Shown here: positions 34,860-44,064 of the stretch, one piece after another | How positions within the stretch are numbered: the first letter of the stretch is position 1 | Layout: every line of letters begins with the position of its first letter | Source: Sphingobium arseniciresistens | Lineage (GTDB): Bacteria > Pseudomonadota > Alphaproteobacteria > Sphingomonadales > Sphingomonadaceae | NCBI GenBank assembly: GCA_029167225.1 | Contig: JARFNK010000008.1 | Coordinates: forward strand, 1 to 64,000 | Length of the DNA: 64,000 nucleotides | Reading direction: 5' to 3' | Translations under genes and position numbers: made by a program | Notes under the pieces: generated by a model | What the model saw: the letters and a program-made list of their open reading frames with translations, nothing else | Told to the model about the DNA's origin: nothing | Database searches by the model: none

Positions 34860-36989
34860 TCACTGGTTCTGATAGTAGCTCGAATATTTCTTCGAATAAT
34901 AAAGACCGCCGATCGCCTCGGCCTGGGTGTCGGCCATGGTGAAGACGGCGCCGACCGGGTTGGCCCCGTCGGAGCGCAGCCAGTTCATGGCGGAGACGAC
35001 GGCATTGGTCGGCGTTTCGTCCCACTTGACGACCATGACCGTCACGTCGGCGAGCACCGCCAGGAAACGACCGTCGGCCAGGCCGATCAGCGGCGGAAGA
35101 TCGAGGACGATCTTGTCGTAGCGGGTGGACAGGCCCTTGAGCAGTTCGCGCATCTTGTCGCCGCCGAAGAGATCTTCGGAGCTGAAGAAGGGCGAGGTGA
35201 CGAACAGCTGGTCAAGATTGGCGACGGCGCTGCTTGGGCGGATCGCCTGCTGCAGCGTGGCGTCACCATGCAGCACCTCGACAATGCCGGGCGCGCCTTC
35301 ATTGTCGTTGCCGGTCATGCCACGCATGACGGCACGGCGGACGTCGCATTCCAGCAGCAGGGTCTTGGCATTGCCGATGGCCAGCGTCCGCGCGAAGGCG
35401 AGGGCGGTGGTCGTCTTGCCTTCGCTGGGCAACGCCGAGGTGATGGCGATGACCTGGGACGGCCGGTCGCTTCGCACGCCGAGGATGGACGCCCTGGCGA
35501 TACGCAGCGATTCCGAGAAGAGCGATGTCGGCTTTTCCACGACCAGATCGGCCGGGGAGACATCCTTGCCCACCTTGGGAACGGCGGCCAGCAGGGGCAC
35601 GCCCAGCTGCGTTTCCACGTCGTTGGCCGAGCGCAGGCCCGTCACCATCATTTCCTGTGCGGCAATCGTGCCACCGCCAGCGGCGAGGCCGACGATCAGC
35701 GAGAGGGCGAACAGCAGCGGCTTGTTGGGCGAGGCAGGGGCGGTGGGCACTTCGGCGCGACCGACGATTTCAGCCTGCGCGATCGAGTTCTGCGCGGCCT
35801 GCGTGCTTTCCAGCAGCATTTGCGAGAGGCGATCATATTCCGCACGCTTGGCGGTCGATTCGCGCTCCAGGCTATCGGCCAGCACGGCAGCGCGGGTGTT
35901 CTGCGCACGCTCCACTTCCAGGCCGCTCATCGAACCGCGAAGGCTGGAAACCTGCGCTTCCTTGGCTGCGGCATCGGCTTGCAGCGAACCCAGAACGCGG
36001 TTGCCCTCGTCCTTGATCTGCGCGTCGACCGTTTCGAGCTGGCCGCGGATGCGGAGGCTCTCGGGGTGCTTCTCGCCATAACGTGCCTGCACTTCGCCGA
36101 TGTCACGCAGCAGCTGCGCGCGCTGGCGACGCAGTTCCGCGACGACGGGCGAACTGCGAACTTCGGACACCGAGTCCAGACCACCGCGGGCAGCCTGCGT
36201 CTTGGCGGCGGCAAGCTGCGCCTGGGCGGCAGCCGCCTGAGACTCTGCCGTGGCGATCTGACCGGAGAGGGGGCCGACACGTTCATCGGCAATCGTGCCG
36301 GTGGTCATGCCGGGGCCACCGGAAATGATGCCCGCGCTCGCGCGATACTGCGCGACCTTGGCGTCGGCTTCGCGGACTTCACGGCCCAGCTTGTCGAGGC
36401 GGCTGCGGAACCAGTCGACCTGGCTGCGCGCGGTGCCGGCCTTTGAATCGATCTTGGTTTCGAGATAACCCTCTGCGAAGGCATTGGCGACGCGCGATGC
36501 CTTGATCGGATCACGCGAGCGGAACTTGACCTGGATGATGTAGGTCAGCTTGTCGCGGCTGACCGAGAGCTTGTTCAGCAACGCGCTCGCAATAGCGGCA
36601 GTGCGCTCGGATTCGCTCATCGCAACGCCCGACTGCTCGTTCACCGCCTTGGAGAACTCCGGATCATTGGTGAGCTTGAGTTTCCTCACAACCTTCTGGG
36701 CGACATCGAGCGAACTGATGACGCTGACCTCGGTCTCGATGGCCTCAGGTGTCAGCGTTGCGGTAGCATCCCCTGATTTCGCAAGCGGGTTACGCGAAGG
36801 GTCGATCTGGACGCGCGCAGTTGCTTCGAACTGCGGCGTCATCATCATCACCAGCGCCACGCCGGCGACGAAAATCGCCAGCGTGATCGCTGCCATGGTC
36901 TTCCAGCGGCGCCGTACCGTGTCGCGAACCATGATAACCAGGTCGGCCAGCCGGCCTTCATATCCTTCAGCCTCGCGAGATACTTCCAT
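34860..36989 (-). CDS. Polysaccharide co-polymerase with tyrosine autokinase domain (Wzc/BYK-like)
   Basis: Controls chain length and export in Wzy-dependent polysaccharide assembly. The 709-residue protein has a Wzz N-terminal domain with a first membrane helix (about 33-51, MAAITLAIFVAGVALVMMM), a long periplasmic coiled-coil (about 190-400), a second helix (about 433-452, LLFALSLIVGLAAGGGTIAA) and a cytoplasmic BY-kinase. In the kinase, Walker A is SALPSEGKTTTA near 515-526, Walker A' is LLLECDVRR (where LLIDxDLR is more usual), and Walker B is KIVLDLPPL. The C-terminal tyrosine cluster is YYSKKYSSYYQNQ. Unlike gellan-type clusters, where two proteins do these jobs, both parts are fused here. 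Confidence 0.93.
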   Translation of the reverse strand: MEVSREAEGYEGRLADLVIMVRDTVRRRWKTMAAITLAIFVAGVALVMMMTPQFEATARVQIDPSRNPLAKSGDATATLTPEAIETEVSVISSLDVAQKVVRKLKLTNDPEFSKAVNEQSGVAMSESERTAAIASALLNKLSVSRDKLTYIIQVKFRSRDPIKASRVANAFAEGYLETKIDSKAGTARSQVDWFRSRLDKLGREVREADAKVAQYRASAGIISGGPGMTTGTIADERVGPLSGQIATAESQAAAAQAQLAAAKTQAARGGLDSVSEVRSSPVVAELRRQRAQLLRDIGEVQARYGEKHPESLRIRGQLETVDAQIKDEGNRVLGSLQADAAAKEAQVSSLRGSMSGLEVERAQNTRAAVLADSLERESTAKRAEYDRLSQMLLESTQAAQNSIAQAEIVGRAEVPTAPASPNKPLLFALSLIVGLAAGGGTIAAQEMMVTGLRSANDVETQLGVPLLAAVPKVGKDVSPADLVVEKPTSLFSESLRIARASILGVRSDRPSQVIAITSALPSEGKTTTALAFARTLAIGNAKTLLLECDVRRAVMRGMTGNDNEGAPGIVEVLHGDATLQQAIRPSSAVANLDQLFVTSPFFSSEDLFGGDKMRELLKGLSTRYDKIVLDLPPLIGLADGRFLAVLADVTVMVVKWDETPTNAVVSAMNWLRSDGANPVGAVFTMADTQAEAIGGLYYSKKYSSYYQNQ

Positions 36990-37052
36990 AGGGGACCATG
37001 TTCCGTTGATGAGAGGGAAGTGAGAAAAACAACAATGATGGAGGAGCGGAGC

Positions 37053-38348
37053 TTAGCGCTTAAACGTTACCCCAATCTGACCGCGAAATTCCTTGAAGTC
37101 CTGTCCAAGAAGCAGCGCATTGGATGAGCGTTCGGTGAAGCTGAACGTGGTGGAAAAGGAAAGCCAGTTGGACGCCAGGTACATGCCCGATCCGGTGACC
37201 CGGTATACATCCACGTTGAAATTGGACCGGATATAATCCTGTTTCGAATAATCCGCCATGGCCGAGAGGATCATGTTCCTCAGCACTTCATGATCGATTC
37301 GTAGCGACGCGCGGTTGTCGAAATAGCCGCTCGTCGTGCTGACGAAGGAATCCTCGATCGTGCGGCGGCCTGCGAGCGTGACGGTGGTCAGGTCGGTCGG
37401 GAAATATTCGACCTTGGCTTCCGCCGCCAGGCCTTCGGCATCGCGATACAGGCCGCTCTTAAAGTCGCGACGGGTATAACCGATGCCGATGGACCCGCGC
37501 ATCAGCGCGGACATGTCGAAATTGAAACCGCCGGTGATCAGCCAGCTATCCGAATCGCGGTTGGGATTGCCGGTCAGCAGGGCCCGGTCATATTCGGTCT
37601 TCCGGTAGCCGATCTGGGTGAAGGCGGCGACGCTGGGCGTGAAGGCATATTGCGCCTGGCCGGTCACGCGGAAAATATTGCGATCGCGATCGGACTGGTC
37701 ACGGATCAGGCCCGAGCGCAGCTTCACATTCTTGAACACATAATCGGTGTCGTCGACGGCGAAGGTCAGCTTGGTCTGGCCAGAGCTGTATTCAGTGCGA
37801 AGCGATCCGAAAGCACGGGTGTAGCTGGACAGCGCCGACTGGTCCGCGCTGGTTTCGCCCGAGAACGGATTTTCAAACTCGCGCGCATATTGAGCCTCGG
37901 GGACGAACCGGATCGTGTTGCCCAGTTCGACCTTGCCGACCGCGCCGATATCCCAGGGGTCCTGGTTACGCCGGGTCTGTTCGAAATAGCGGGTGAGGCG
38001 TGCGCCACCGCGGATCTTCAGTTCGTTGCGCGACCAGTCCGACTGGATCTGGAGGCGCGGCGCGACGGTGACGGCGAAGTCACGCGACTTGTCGAAATCC
38101 GAATAATAGACGTTGTCCGTGAAGGCGAGCGAGGTTTCGACCTGTGGGAACAGGAGGAAGCCGCCGGTCCTGATACCGATGGGATCATAATCGGGCCGGG
38201 CGCGCTGCTGCACGCTGATGTTGCGGCCACGATCGAAATCTTCCGGCAGCGAAGGCTGAACGAGCAGGGTTTCCGACTGGGCATGGGCTCCCGAGGCGTA
38301 GCAGCACGCCAGGGAACCCAGCAGGAATGTGAGGTTCCGGGTTTTCAT
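37053..38348 (-). CDS. Outer-membrane beta-barrel protein of the polysaccharide locus
   Basis: A 431-residue protein with a clear signal peptide (TRNLTFLLGSLACCYASGAHAQ, cleavage after AHA). The rest is alternating amphipathic beta-strands typical of the BBP2/OMP_b-brl_2-like barrels found in alphaproteobacterial exopolysaccharide clusters (GGFLLFPQVETSLAFTDNVYYSD near the start; the last strand FKEFRGQIGVTFKR). It may form or line the export channel across the outer membrane with the Wza-like lipoprotein. It lies 63 bp before the kinase gene in the same operon. Confidence 0.8.
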   Translation of the reverse strand: MKTRNLTFLLGSLACCYASGAHAQSETLLVQPSLPEDFDRGRNISVQQRARPDYDPIGIRTGGFLLFPQVETSLAFTDNVYYSDFDKSRDFAVTVAPRLQIQSDWSRNELKIRGGARLTRYFEQTRRNQDPWDIGAVGKVELGNTIRFVPEAQYAREFENPFSGETSADQSALSSYTRAFGSLRTEYSSGQTKLTFAVDDTDYVFKNVKLRSGLIRDQSDRDRNIFRVTGQAQYAFTPSVAAFTQIGYRKTEYDRALLTGNPNRDSDSWLITGGFNFDMSALMRGSIGIGYTRRDFKSGLYRDAEGLAAEAKVEYFPTDLTTVTLAGRRTIEDSFVSTTSGYFDNRASLRIDHEVLRNMILSAMADYSKQDYIRSNFNVDVYRVTGSGMYLASNWLSFSTTFSFTERSSNALLLGQDFKEFRGQIGVTFKR

Positions 38349-38427
38349 GCGATGTGAACTCCGAAAAGGGGCTGTGACATGGCCCATCTTTTTTCAATCA
38401 GGGCGAACGTGGCAGGGCTCATCGGGC

Positions 38428-38910
38428 TCACTGGGTATAGTTGGAGCCGCCGCCGCCGCCGCCGATCACAGGCCCCGAAAAGCCGATCCCGGAGAAGGAA
38501 CCATCACCGCCACCCAGGGCGCCCGTACCACGGGTACGGCGCTTCCGGCGGACATTCTCGATCGCCTGCTTCACATTGGCGAACACGTTGGGCGAGGCCA
38601 CGATCTGGTCGAAGGCAGCGTCCACAATGGGATCGTCATAGGCGTTCTGGCTGAGGATGAAGACGATCGACGCTTCGATGTCCTCGACCGGAGCATCTGC
38701 CGTGAAGCGGGAGAGCTCGGAGCGAAGAGTGCTCGTCAGAGCGGCAATCTGGGCCGCGTTGTCCGCCGCCGCGGGCGTGCCGGAGCTATCCTGCGCGGTC
38801 AGGAACGCGCCAGGCACCATGACGGTGACGGCAAGTGCGATCGCTGCGTTGCGAAGGGAGCCCTTCTTCGGGCTCCAGCGGAAGGATTTGGCGGTGCTTG
38901 CGTAGCTCAT
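38428..38910 (-). CDS. Exported Gly-rich-tailed protein, unknown function
   Basis: A 160-residue protein starting MSYASTAKSFRWSPKKG, then a hydrophobic segment (AAIALAVTVMVPGAFLTA) that is a signal peptide or anchor. The helical middle (IAALTSTLRSELSRFTADAPVEDIEASIVFILSQNAYDDPIVDAAFDQIV) is followed by an Arg-rich stretch (RRKRRTRG) and a Gly-rich end (GPVIGGGGGGSNYTQ). Its ATG overlaps the stop of the upstream Wza-like gene by one base (TGATG). No family is recognised, but its place between export genes suggests an accessory of the secretion machine. Confidence 0.65.
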   Translation of the reverse strand: MSYASTAKSFRWSPKKGSLRNAAIALAVTVMVPGAFLTAQDSSGTPAAADNAAQIAALTSTLRSELSRFTADAPVEDIEASIVFILSQNAYDDPIVDAAFDQIVASPNVFANVKQAIENVRRKRRTRGTGALGGGDGSFSGIGFSGPVIGGGGGGSNYTQ

Positions 38911-39488
38911 CAGAAATATCGCTCCCCTAAACGGATGGTGTCCCCAGGCCACACGCGCAATGCCGGCGTAAGCTCAAGAGCTTCTTCCCGCGTTGCGCCT
39001 GCACGCCGAATGAATGCGACATTCTTATTTGCTCTTGGGGTAAAACCCTGTGCCGTGGCGATGGCATTCATCACCGTAAGACCATTGGAATAAGGATACT
39101 GGCCCGGCGCGCTGACCTCGCCAAGGATGAAGAAGGGGCGGTAGGTCGCCACTTCTACGCTGACCTTGGGTTCGCGCAGATAGCCGTCTGCCAGCTTGGA
39201 TTGGACTTCGCCTGCCAGCTTCTGGGGCGTCTTGTCCTTTGCGATCACTTCGCCGACCAGCGGCAGTGACACGGTGCCTTCCGACCCTACCGAAAATTCC
39301 CCGGACAGGGTGGGTTCGTTGAATACTGTAACGCGAATCTTGTCACCGGTGTCGAGCCGATATTCCTCATTGGCGACCGGCGGTGCGTAACGTTCGCCGG
39401 AGCTGATGACCGCGCCGCCACCACCGCCTGATGCGCATGCGGATGCCAGAAGGACCATGAAAAAGGAGAGAACAACCCTGGAAATCAC
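38910..39488 (-). CDS. Polysaccharide export lipoprotein (Wza/GelD-like)
   Basis: Outer-membrane auxiliary protein of polysaccharide export, 192 residues. A lipoprotein signal (VVLSFFMVLLASAC) is followed by the Poly_export domain (EYRLDTGDKIRVTVFNEPTLSGEFSVGSEGTVSLPLVGEV) and one SLBB-type domain (RPFFILGEVSAPGQYPYSNGLTVMNAIATAQGFTPRAN). The short length and single SLBB domain resemble the sphingan-type proteins more than enterobacterial Wza. It is first in a leftward operon: Wza-like, unknown, barrel, kinase. Confidence 0.92.
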   Translation of the reverse strand: MISRVVLSFFMVLLASACASGGGGGAVISSGERYAPPVANEEYRLDTGDKIRVTVFNEPTLSGEFSVGSEGTVSLPLVGEVIAKDKTPQKLAGEVQSKLADGYLREPKVSVEVATYRPFFILGEVSAPGQYPYSNGLTVMNAIATAQGFTPRANKNVAFIRRAGATREEALELTPALRVWPGDTIRLGERYF

Positions 39489-39699
39489 ATCATACCCCTT
39501 AACTAAGTCCTGGCGCTTTCCGCATATCTTAGGTGATATGGCTTATCGCACAGATGCGCCGCCAGGTGTATCGCTTTAACCTTTTTTTCGCTTCCGCATC
39601 AAAAATGTCACTGCAGCAGGTCGTGCAGGAAGCACGGCGCATCGCAGATGAAGCGAAAAAATGCTAAGGATCACATCCGACTGCCCCCGCTATGCTGCG

Positions 39700-39718
39700 T
39701 TGCAACATATGGTTGCAA
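39700..39718. promoter_or_regulatory. Perfect inverted repeat, candidate operator
   Basis: TTGCAAC (39700-39706), spacer ATATG, GTTGCAA (39712-39718): a 7-5-7 inverted repeat in the A/T-rich gap between the export operon start and the polymerase gene end. The dyad shape suits a dimeric regulator acting on the leftward export operon promoter, which starts 212 bp further left. There is no T-run, so a terminator is less likely. The role is inferred. Confidence 0.4.
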
Positions 39719-39766
39719 TGCATCTAGGCAATACTCTTGAGCGCGCCAAGAGTTGCGTGATCAGAA

Positions 39767-40978
39767 TCACATTAAATATAATCTTGGTCCCAGTCGCCGC
39801 GAAGGGGCGCGGACCCGCAGGGTTACCCCGATCAGCATGGCGAGGAAAAATGTCTGACTTTCCAGGAAGATGGCTGGGCTGATGATGCCGTAGGCGCCAC
39901 ACAGCATGCAGTTGAGACGCAGTGCCCTCAGGCCCGGGGTCGAAAGGCGCTTGAGCCGCGGCACGATGCAGAAATAGGTTGCCAGAATATAGAGCAGCAG
40001 TCCCGGCAGGCCGAGCACGATATACGGACCCAGAATTCCCAGATCGGAGGGAAAAAGCGGATTGTATTTGGGCGTGCGGAGATATTCCTGAAACGTGCCG
40101 AAATCGTTCCACAGGCCGACGCCGGTAAACCAGTGCCGCTGCAGCGCCTGGATCGCATGGCCATATTCCATGGCGCGGGCGAGGCCGGAATTGTCGCCGG
40201 AGAACAGCTCCATGGGATTCCAGGCAATGAACATGCCCGACAGCATGATGGTGCCGACGATGCAGAAGAGGGCGAAGAAAAAGATGCGTGCGCCGACCCC
40301 GAGCAGCTTGAGGACCGTGAGCAGGTAGATGATGACGAACAGCGTCTGGAACGTCCGCGATCCGCTCAGCCAGAGGGCCGCCACGCCCAGGCCCAGGGCC
40401 AGCAGCCTGTAGATCGGGTTCATGCGGCGGGTCAGCGTGGCGTAGAACACCGTGAACGAGGCAAGTTCCAGCACGAGGCGCAGCCGCGCCCCCCGGATGT
40501 CGTCGCCCACCAGCAGCGCGGGATTTTCCTCCGGCGTCAGGTTCAGCAGATAATCGTACAGGAAGACATAGGTCGCCAGGTACAGTACAGAGAAGAAGAC
40601 CAGCGAACGCATGAGGAAATGGATCGACACGACCCGCTGGCGGATCAGCACGAAGCTGACCAGCGGCAGATAGCCGATCAACGCATTGAGGTTCATCGGC
40701 GAGCCGCTGTGCTGCGAGAATATGAAATTCTGCATCGCGAAGAAGCCGACGATCAGCAGCGCCCATAGCGCGGTGATCGGCGTCCGGTTGACCACGCAGA
40801 GAAACACGCCCGCCGCAATCGAGATGGCCATGCCGAGCAGCCCGTAATAAGCGGCATCGGGCCAGAATGCGTCAAAGATCCCCGCGGAATGCAGGATGAT
40901 GGAAATATAAAGCAACAGGATCATCGGCTTTGCGAGGAACCTGAGATAATAGGCACGAACGGCCCGGGACAGCGCCAT
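39767..40978 (-). CDS. Wzy-like polysaccharide polymerase
   Basis: An integral membrane protein of 403 residues with about ten hydrophobic segments (LLLYISIILHSAGIF, AAYYGLLGMAISIAAGVFLCVV and ILGPYIVLGLPGLLLYILATYF are examples). The periplasmic loop AMEYGHAIQALQRHWFTGVGLWNDFGTFQEYLRT carries the HWFTGVG variant of the Wzy_C/O-antigen polymerase motif, and SGSRTFQTLFV precedes it. Likely polymerises undecaprenyl-linked repeat units. It ends 278 bp upstream of the export operon on the same strand and starts divergently from the GMC oxidoreductase. It is the second polymerase-like gene of the locus. Confidence 0.75.
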   Translation of the reverse strand: MALSRAVRAYYLRFLAKPMILLLYISIILHSAGIFDAFWPDAAYYGLLGMAISIAAGVFLCVVNRTPITALWALLIVGFFAMQNFIFSQHSGSPMNLNALIGYLPLVSFVLIRQRVVSIHFLMRSLVFFSVLYLATYVFLYDYLLNLTPEENPALLVGDDIRGARLRLVLELASFTVFYATLTRRMNPIYRLLALGLGVAALWLSGSRTFQTLFVIIYLLTVLKLLGVGARIFFFALFCIVGTIMLSGMFIAWNPMELFSGDNSGLARAMEYGHAIQALQRHWFTGVGLWNDFGTFQEYLRTPKYNPLFPSDLGILGPYIVLGLPGLLLYILATYFCIVPRLKRLSTPGLRALRLNCMLCGAYGIISPAIFLESQTFFLAMLIGVTLRVRAPSRRLGPRLYLM

Positions 40979-41423
40979 GAATGATGTGCCTCAGATCATC
41001 GGCGTTCGGAATGACCTTTCCGCCCCCCGATTCGGCGGTAAAGTGCATATGCTTTGCTGCGAGCGGTGCCTAGCTTGGGCAGTCATCATCGGGCAATGGC
41101 AAAATGGAAAGCAAATGGATAGGCCCATGGTCCCAAGTGGGGACGGGTCGGGTAGCGACCTATTCAAACTGGCGCCTCTATGGACTTGCGCTCTTGTGGT
41201 GCGTAAGCCAGAAAGCGGGATTGCAAGAGGGCTTGCGCTCCACCGACAGGGCATCTGTGCAGAACAAGAAAGCAGCCGTCCCGATAGTGACTTTTCCCCG
41301 ATCATCGCGCGTTCGCGAGGAGCTTCCTTTGGTGCTCTGTCCAGAAAAGGGCTGTATTCCGGTGCCGACTGGCCTTGATGCGCCTTGCGACATGCACCTG
41401 CATTTCGACATGACTGGATCGCC
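40979..41423. other. Divergent intergenic region in the polysaccharide locus
   Basis: About 445 bp between the divergent starts of the Wzy-like gene and the GMC oxidoreductase. No credible gene; the open frames here lack family features. It probably holds promoters for both sides. The 11-mer ACCTATTCAAA at 41158-41168 recurs upstream of the type I transporter gene (62171-62181). Confidence 0.5.
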
Positions 41424-43055
41424 ATGCTGAAACAGGGGCCGCAGGCCCTTGCGGATAGCGCATATCCTGTATGCGTGGTCGGCAGCGGTCCCGTCGGCCT
41501 TGCGCTGGCGGCCGATCTGGCGCGCCAGGGCGTGGACACGGTGCTGCTGGAATCGGGGGGCACCGGCTTTCTTGATCCTGTGCAGGGGCTGTCCGCCGCC
41601 GAGCTTGTCGACCCAGCGCGGCATGACGAGATGGTCGTGGCGGTCGCGCGGCAACTGGGGGGATCGTCCAACCTCTGGGGTGGGCGTTGCCTGCCTTACG
41701 ACCCGGTCGATTTCATGCAGCGCGACTATGTCGATGCCGGCTGGCCGATCGGGTATGATGCGATCGAGCCCTATATGGCGCGCGCGGTCGCGGCGACCTG
41801 CTCGGGCGCGCCGGTCTACAAGGCGGATACGGCGCTGTTCGATGAGAGCGACGGACAGTTTTCGACCGACGCGCTGGAACGCTGGGTCAATGTCCAGGCG
41901 TCGCAGACGATCTTCAAGGATGTTATCGCCAATCACCCCAGGCTGCATGTCCATACCCTGTCGACCGTGGTGGGCATGGACTTCGCCGAATCGGGCGCGG
42001 TGACGGCGATCGACGTCGCCCATTCGCTGAGCGGCGAACGGATCAAGATGCCGGTGCAGCGCCTGGTGATCGCCGCTGGCGGCATCGAGACGGCGCGCCT
42101 GCTGCTTGCGACCCAGCGGCAGACCCCGCAGCGTTTCGGCGGCGAGGACGGCCCGCTTGGGCGTTATTATATGGGGCATCTGGTCGGCGAGATTTCCGAT
42201 GTCGTGTTCAAGGATGCGGCGGTGCCCCGCGCCTTCGACTTCTTCGTCGACCGCCACGGCTCCTATGCGCGGCGGCGAATCGTGCCGAGCGCCCAGATGC
42301 AGTTGCAGAACGGGCTGCTCAACAGTGCTTTCTGGCCGGTCGTGCCGCCTGTGGCCGATCCGCGCCATGGCAGCGCCATCCTGTCGGCCGCCTATCTGGC
42401 GCTCAGCATTCCGCCGTTGGGCCGCATGATCGTGGCGGAGGCGATTCGCCGCCGCCATGTCGGCAACCACCCCGGCGATCTGGGTTCGCATATCCTGAAT
42501 CTCGCCAAGGGCCTGCCTTCCGCGATGGCCTTCGCGATTTCCTTCCTGCGGCGGCGCCATGACAAGCGCTACCGTCTTCCCGGCTTCTTCATCCTCAACG
42601 ATGCCAACCGCTATGGCCTGTCCTATCATGGCGAACAGGTGCCGCGGCGCGACAGCCGCGTCTGGCTGTCGGGCGAGACCGACAGGCTGGGCCTGCCGTC
42701 GCTGACCATCGACCTGCGCTTTTCCAGCCAGGACGCCGAATCGGTGGTGCGCACGCATGACCTGCTGGAGGCGTGGCTTGCAAAGCATGATGTCGGACAT
42801 CTGGAGCATCGCTGCGGACCGGACGAGCGCGCGGCGATGGTCCTGTCGCAGGCGTCGCATGGCACGCACCAGATCGGCCTCACCCGCATGGGGACGAGCC
42901 GGCATGAAGGGATCGTTGATGGCGACCTGCGCTGCTTCGACAGCCCGAACCTTTTCCTCGCGAGCTGCGGCGTATTGCCCACGTCCGGTCAGGCGAACCC
43001 CACCTTCACGGTCGTCGCGCTCGCGCTGCGGCTCGCGGATGCGCTTGCCAGCTGA
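41424..43055 (+). CDS. GMC-type FAD-dependent oxidoreductase
   Basis: A flavoprotein of 543 residues related to choline dehydrogenase and other GMC oxidoreductases. FAD-binding: the N-terminal Rossmann GSGPVGLALAADLARQGVDTVLLE, GGSSNLWGGRCLPYDP, and the C-terminal PTSGQANPTFTVVALALRLADAL. The catalytic His pair is suggested by SQASHGTHQIGLTRMG. No signal peptide is present, so it acts in the cytoplasm or at the inner membrane. In polysaccharide loci such enzymes probably oxidise a sugar or lipid-linked sugar; substrate unknown. Start at ATG 41424 was chosen because upstream in-frame codons begin only at TTG. Confidence 0.87.
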   Translation: MLKQGPQALADSAYPVCVVGSGPVGLALAADLARQGVDTVLLESGGTGFLDPVQGLSAAELVDPARHDEMVVAVARQLGGSSNLWGGRCLPYDPVDFMQRDYVDAGWPIGYDAIEPYMARAVAATCSGAPVYKADTALFDESDGQFSTDALERWVNVQASQTIFKDVIANHPRLHVHTLSTVVGMDFAESGAVTAIDVAHSLSGERIKMPVQRLVIAAGGIETARLLLATQRQTPQRFGGEDGPLGRYYMGHLVGEISDVVFKDAAVPRAFDFFVDRHGSYARRRIVPSAQMQLQNGLLNSAFWPVVPPVADPRHGSAILSAAYLALSIPPLGRMIVAEAIRRRHVGNHPGDLGSHILNLAKGLPSAMAFAISFLRRRHDKRYRLPGFFILNDANRYGLSYHGEQVPRRDSRVWLSGETDRLGLPSLTIDLRFSSQDAESVVRTHDLLEAWLAKHDVGHLEHRCGPDERAAMVLSQASHGTHQIGLTRMGTSRHEGIVDGDLRCFDSPNLFLASCGVLPTSGQANPTFTVVALALRLADALAS

Positions 43056-43193
43056 TCGAAAACGGCGCGAAACCTTGGCCTGTGGCGTGATAAGCACAGT
43101 TGCGACAGAGAAGGTTTCGGGCAGGAACAATGAATGTAATTAACACCTTGTGCGTTATACAAATTTGCCACGCCAACCGAATCGAACGGGTTA

Positions 43194-44012
43194 ATGCACG
43201 CCGTCTTGTCCAATTCCGATGAAAAACAGGATGAAATTCGGCTGCTGGGGTTTCGGCTGCATCCGATGACCGTCGACCGAGTGCTCGATCATATCGATAG
43301 TGCAATAACTTCGCGTCGCCGATTGATCATGGCGAACCTGAATGTTCATGGCATGGCAGTAATGTTCGACAGCCCGGTCATGGCCCGCCTGTTCAACCAA
43401 GCCGACACGATGGTGATGATCGACAGCATGCCGCTTGTCTTCCTGGCCAATGTGATGCGGCACAAGGTTTCGCGTGCCATGCGCACGACCTCGCTCGATT
43501 TCTATGACGACATGTTTGCCATGGCCGTCCGCAAGGGCTGGAAGATCGGCTATGTCGGCGCCGATCCTGCCACGCTGGCTGCAGGGATGGACTTGCTGCG
43601 CAGTCGTTTTCCCGGATTGCAGATCGAGGGTCGCAACGGCTTCTTCGACCGCAAGGATTTTTCGCCGGGATCGACGCAGGGGGAAATCCTGCAATGGCTG
43701 ACTGATTGGTCGCCAGACCTCGTCATCGTAGGCATGGGGATGCCGCGGCAGGAGGAATGGATCGCGAGCATCCAGACCATGGTCGATGCCCGCGTGTTCC
43801 TGCCGACCGGGGCCTATCTGGATTTCCAGGTCGGCACGCAGAAGATGGCGCCGCGCTGGATGGGCCAATATGGTCTGGAATGGATCTATCGCCTGCTCGT
43901 CTCGCCCCGCCGGCTCGGGTATCGCTATCTGATCGAGCCGCTGGTGCTGGCGAAATATCTGATGTCGCGCGGCCATCCTCAAAATCTCTCGCAAAAGCCG
44001 CCAAAGCGCTGA
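43194..44012 (+). CDS. WecG/TagA/CpsF family glycosyltransferase
   Basis: A GT26-family transferase of 272 residues that adds a sugar to a lipid-linked acceptor. Family features are LIMANLNVHGMAVMFDSP, the acidic residue Asp77 in MVMIDSMPLVFLANVM (the usual DG is DS here), KIGYVGADPATLAAG, DLVIVGMGMPRQEEWI and the C-terminal ARVFLPTGAYLDFQVGTQKMAPRWMGQYGLEWIYRLL. Members include ManNAcA and GlcA/ManNAc transferases and enzymes of xanthan or sphingan assembly. It stands after the GMC oxidoreductase and converges with a Wzx-like flippase. Confidence 0.9.
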   Translation: MHAVLSNSDEKQDEIRLLGFRLHPMTVDRVLDHIDSAITSRRRLIMANLNVHGMAVMFDSPVMARLFNQADTMVMIDSMPLVFLANVMRHKVSRAMRTTSLDFYDDMFAMAVRKGWKIGYVGADPATLAAGMDLLRSRFPGLQIEGRNGFFDRKDFSPGSTQGEILQWLTDWSPDLVIVGMGMPRQEEWIASIQTMVDARVFLPTGAYLDFQVGTQKMAPRWMGQYGLEWIYRLLVSPRRLGYRYLIEPLVLAKYLMSRGHPQNLSQKPPKR

Positions 44013-44064
44013 GCTTTCCCGGAGGGCAGGGCGCGCTCGACCTTGCTGTCCTTGTGCTGCGTTT

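Noticed and set aside
41178..43130. 650-codon frame opposite the GMC oxidoreductase
   Set aside because: Antisense shadow; the plus-strand frame carries clear FAD-binding motifs.
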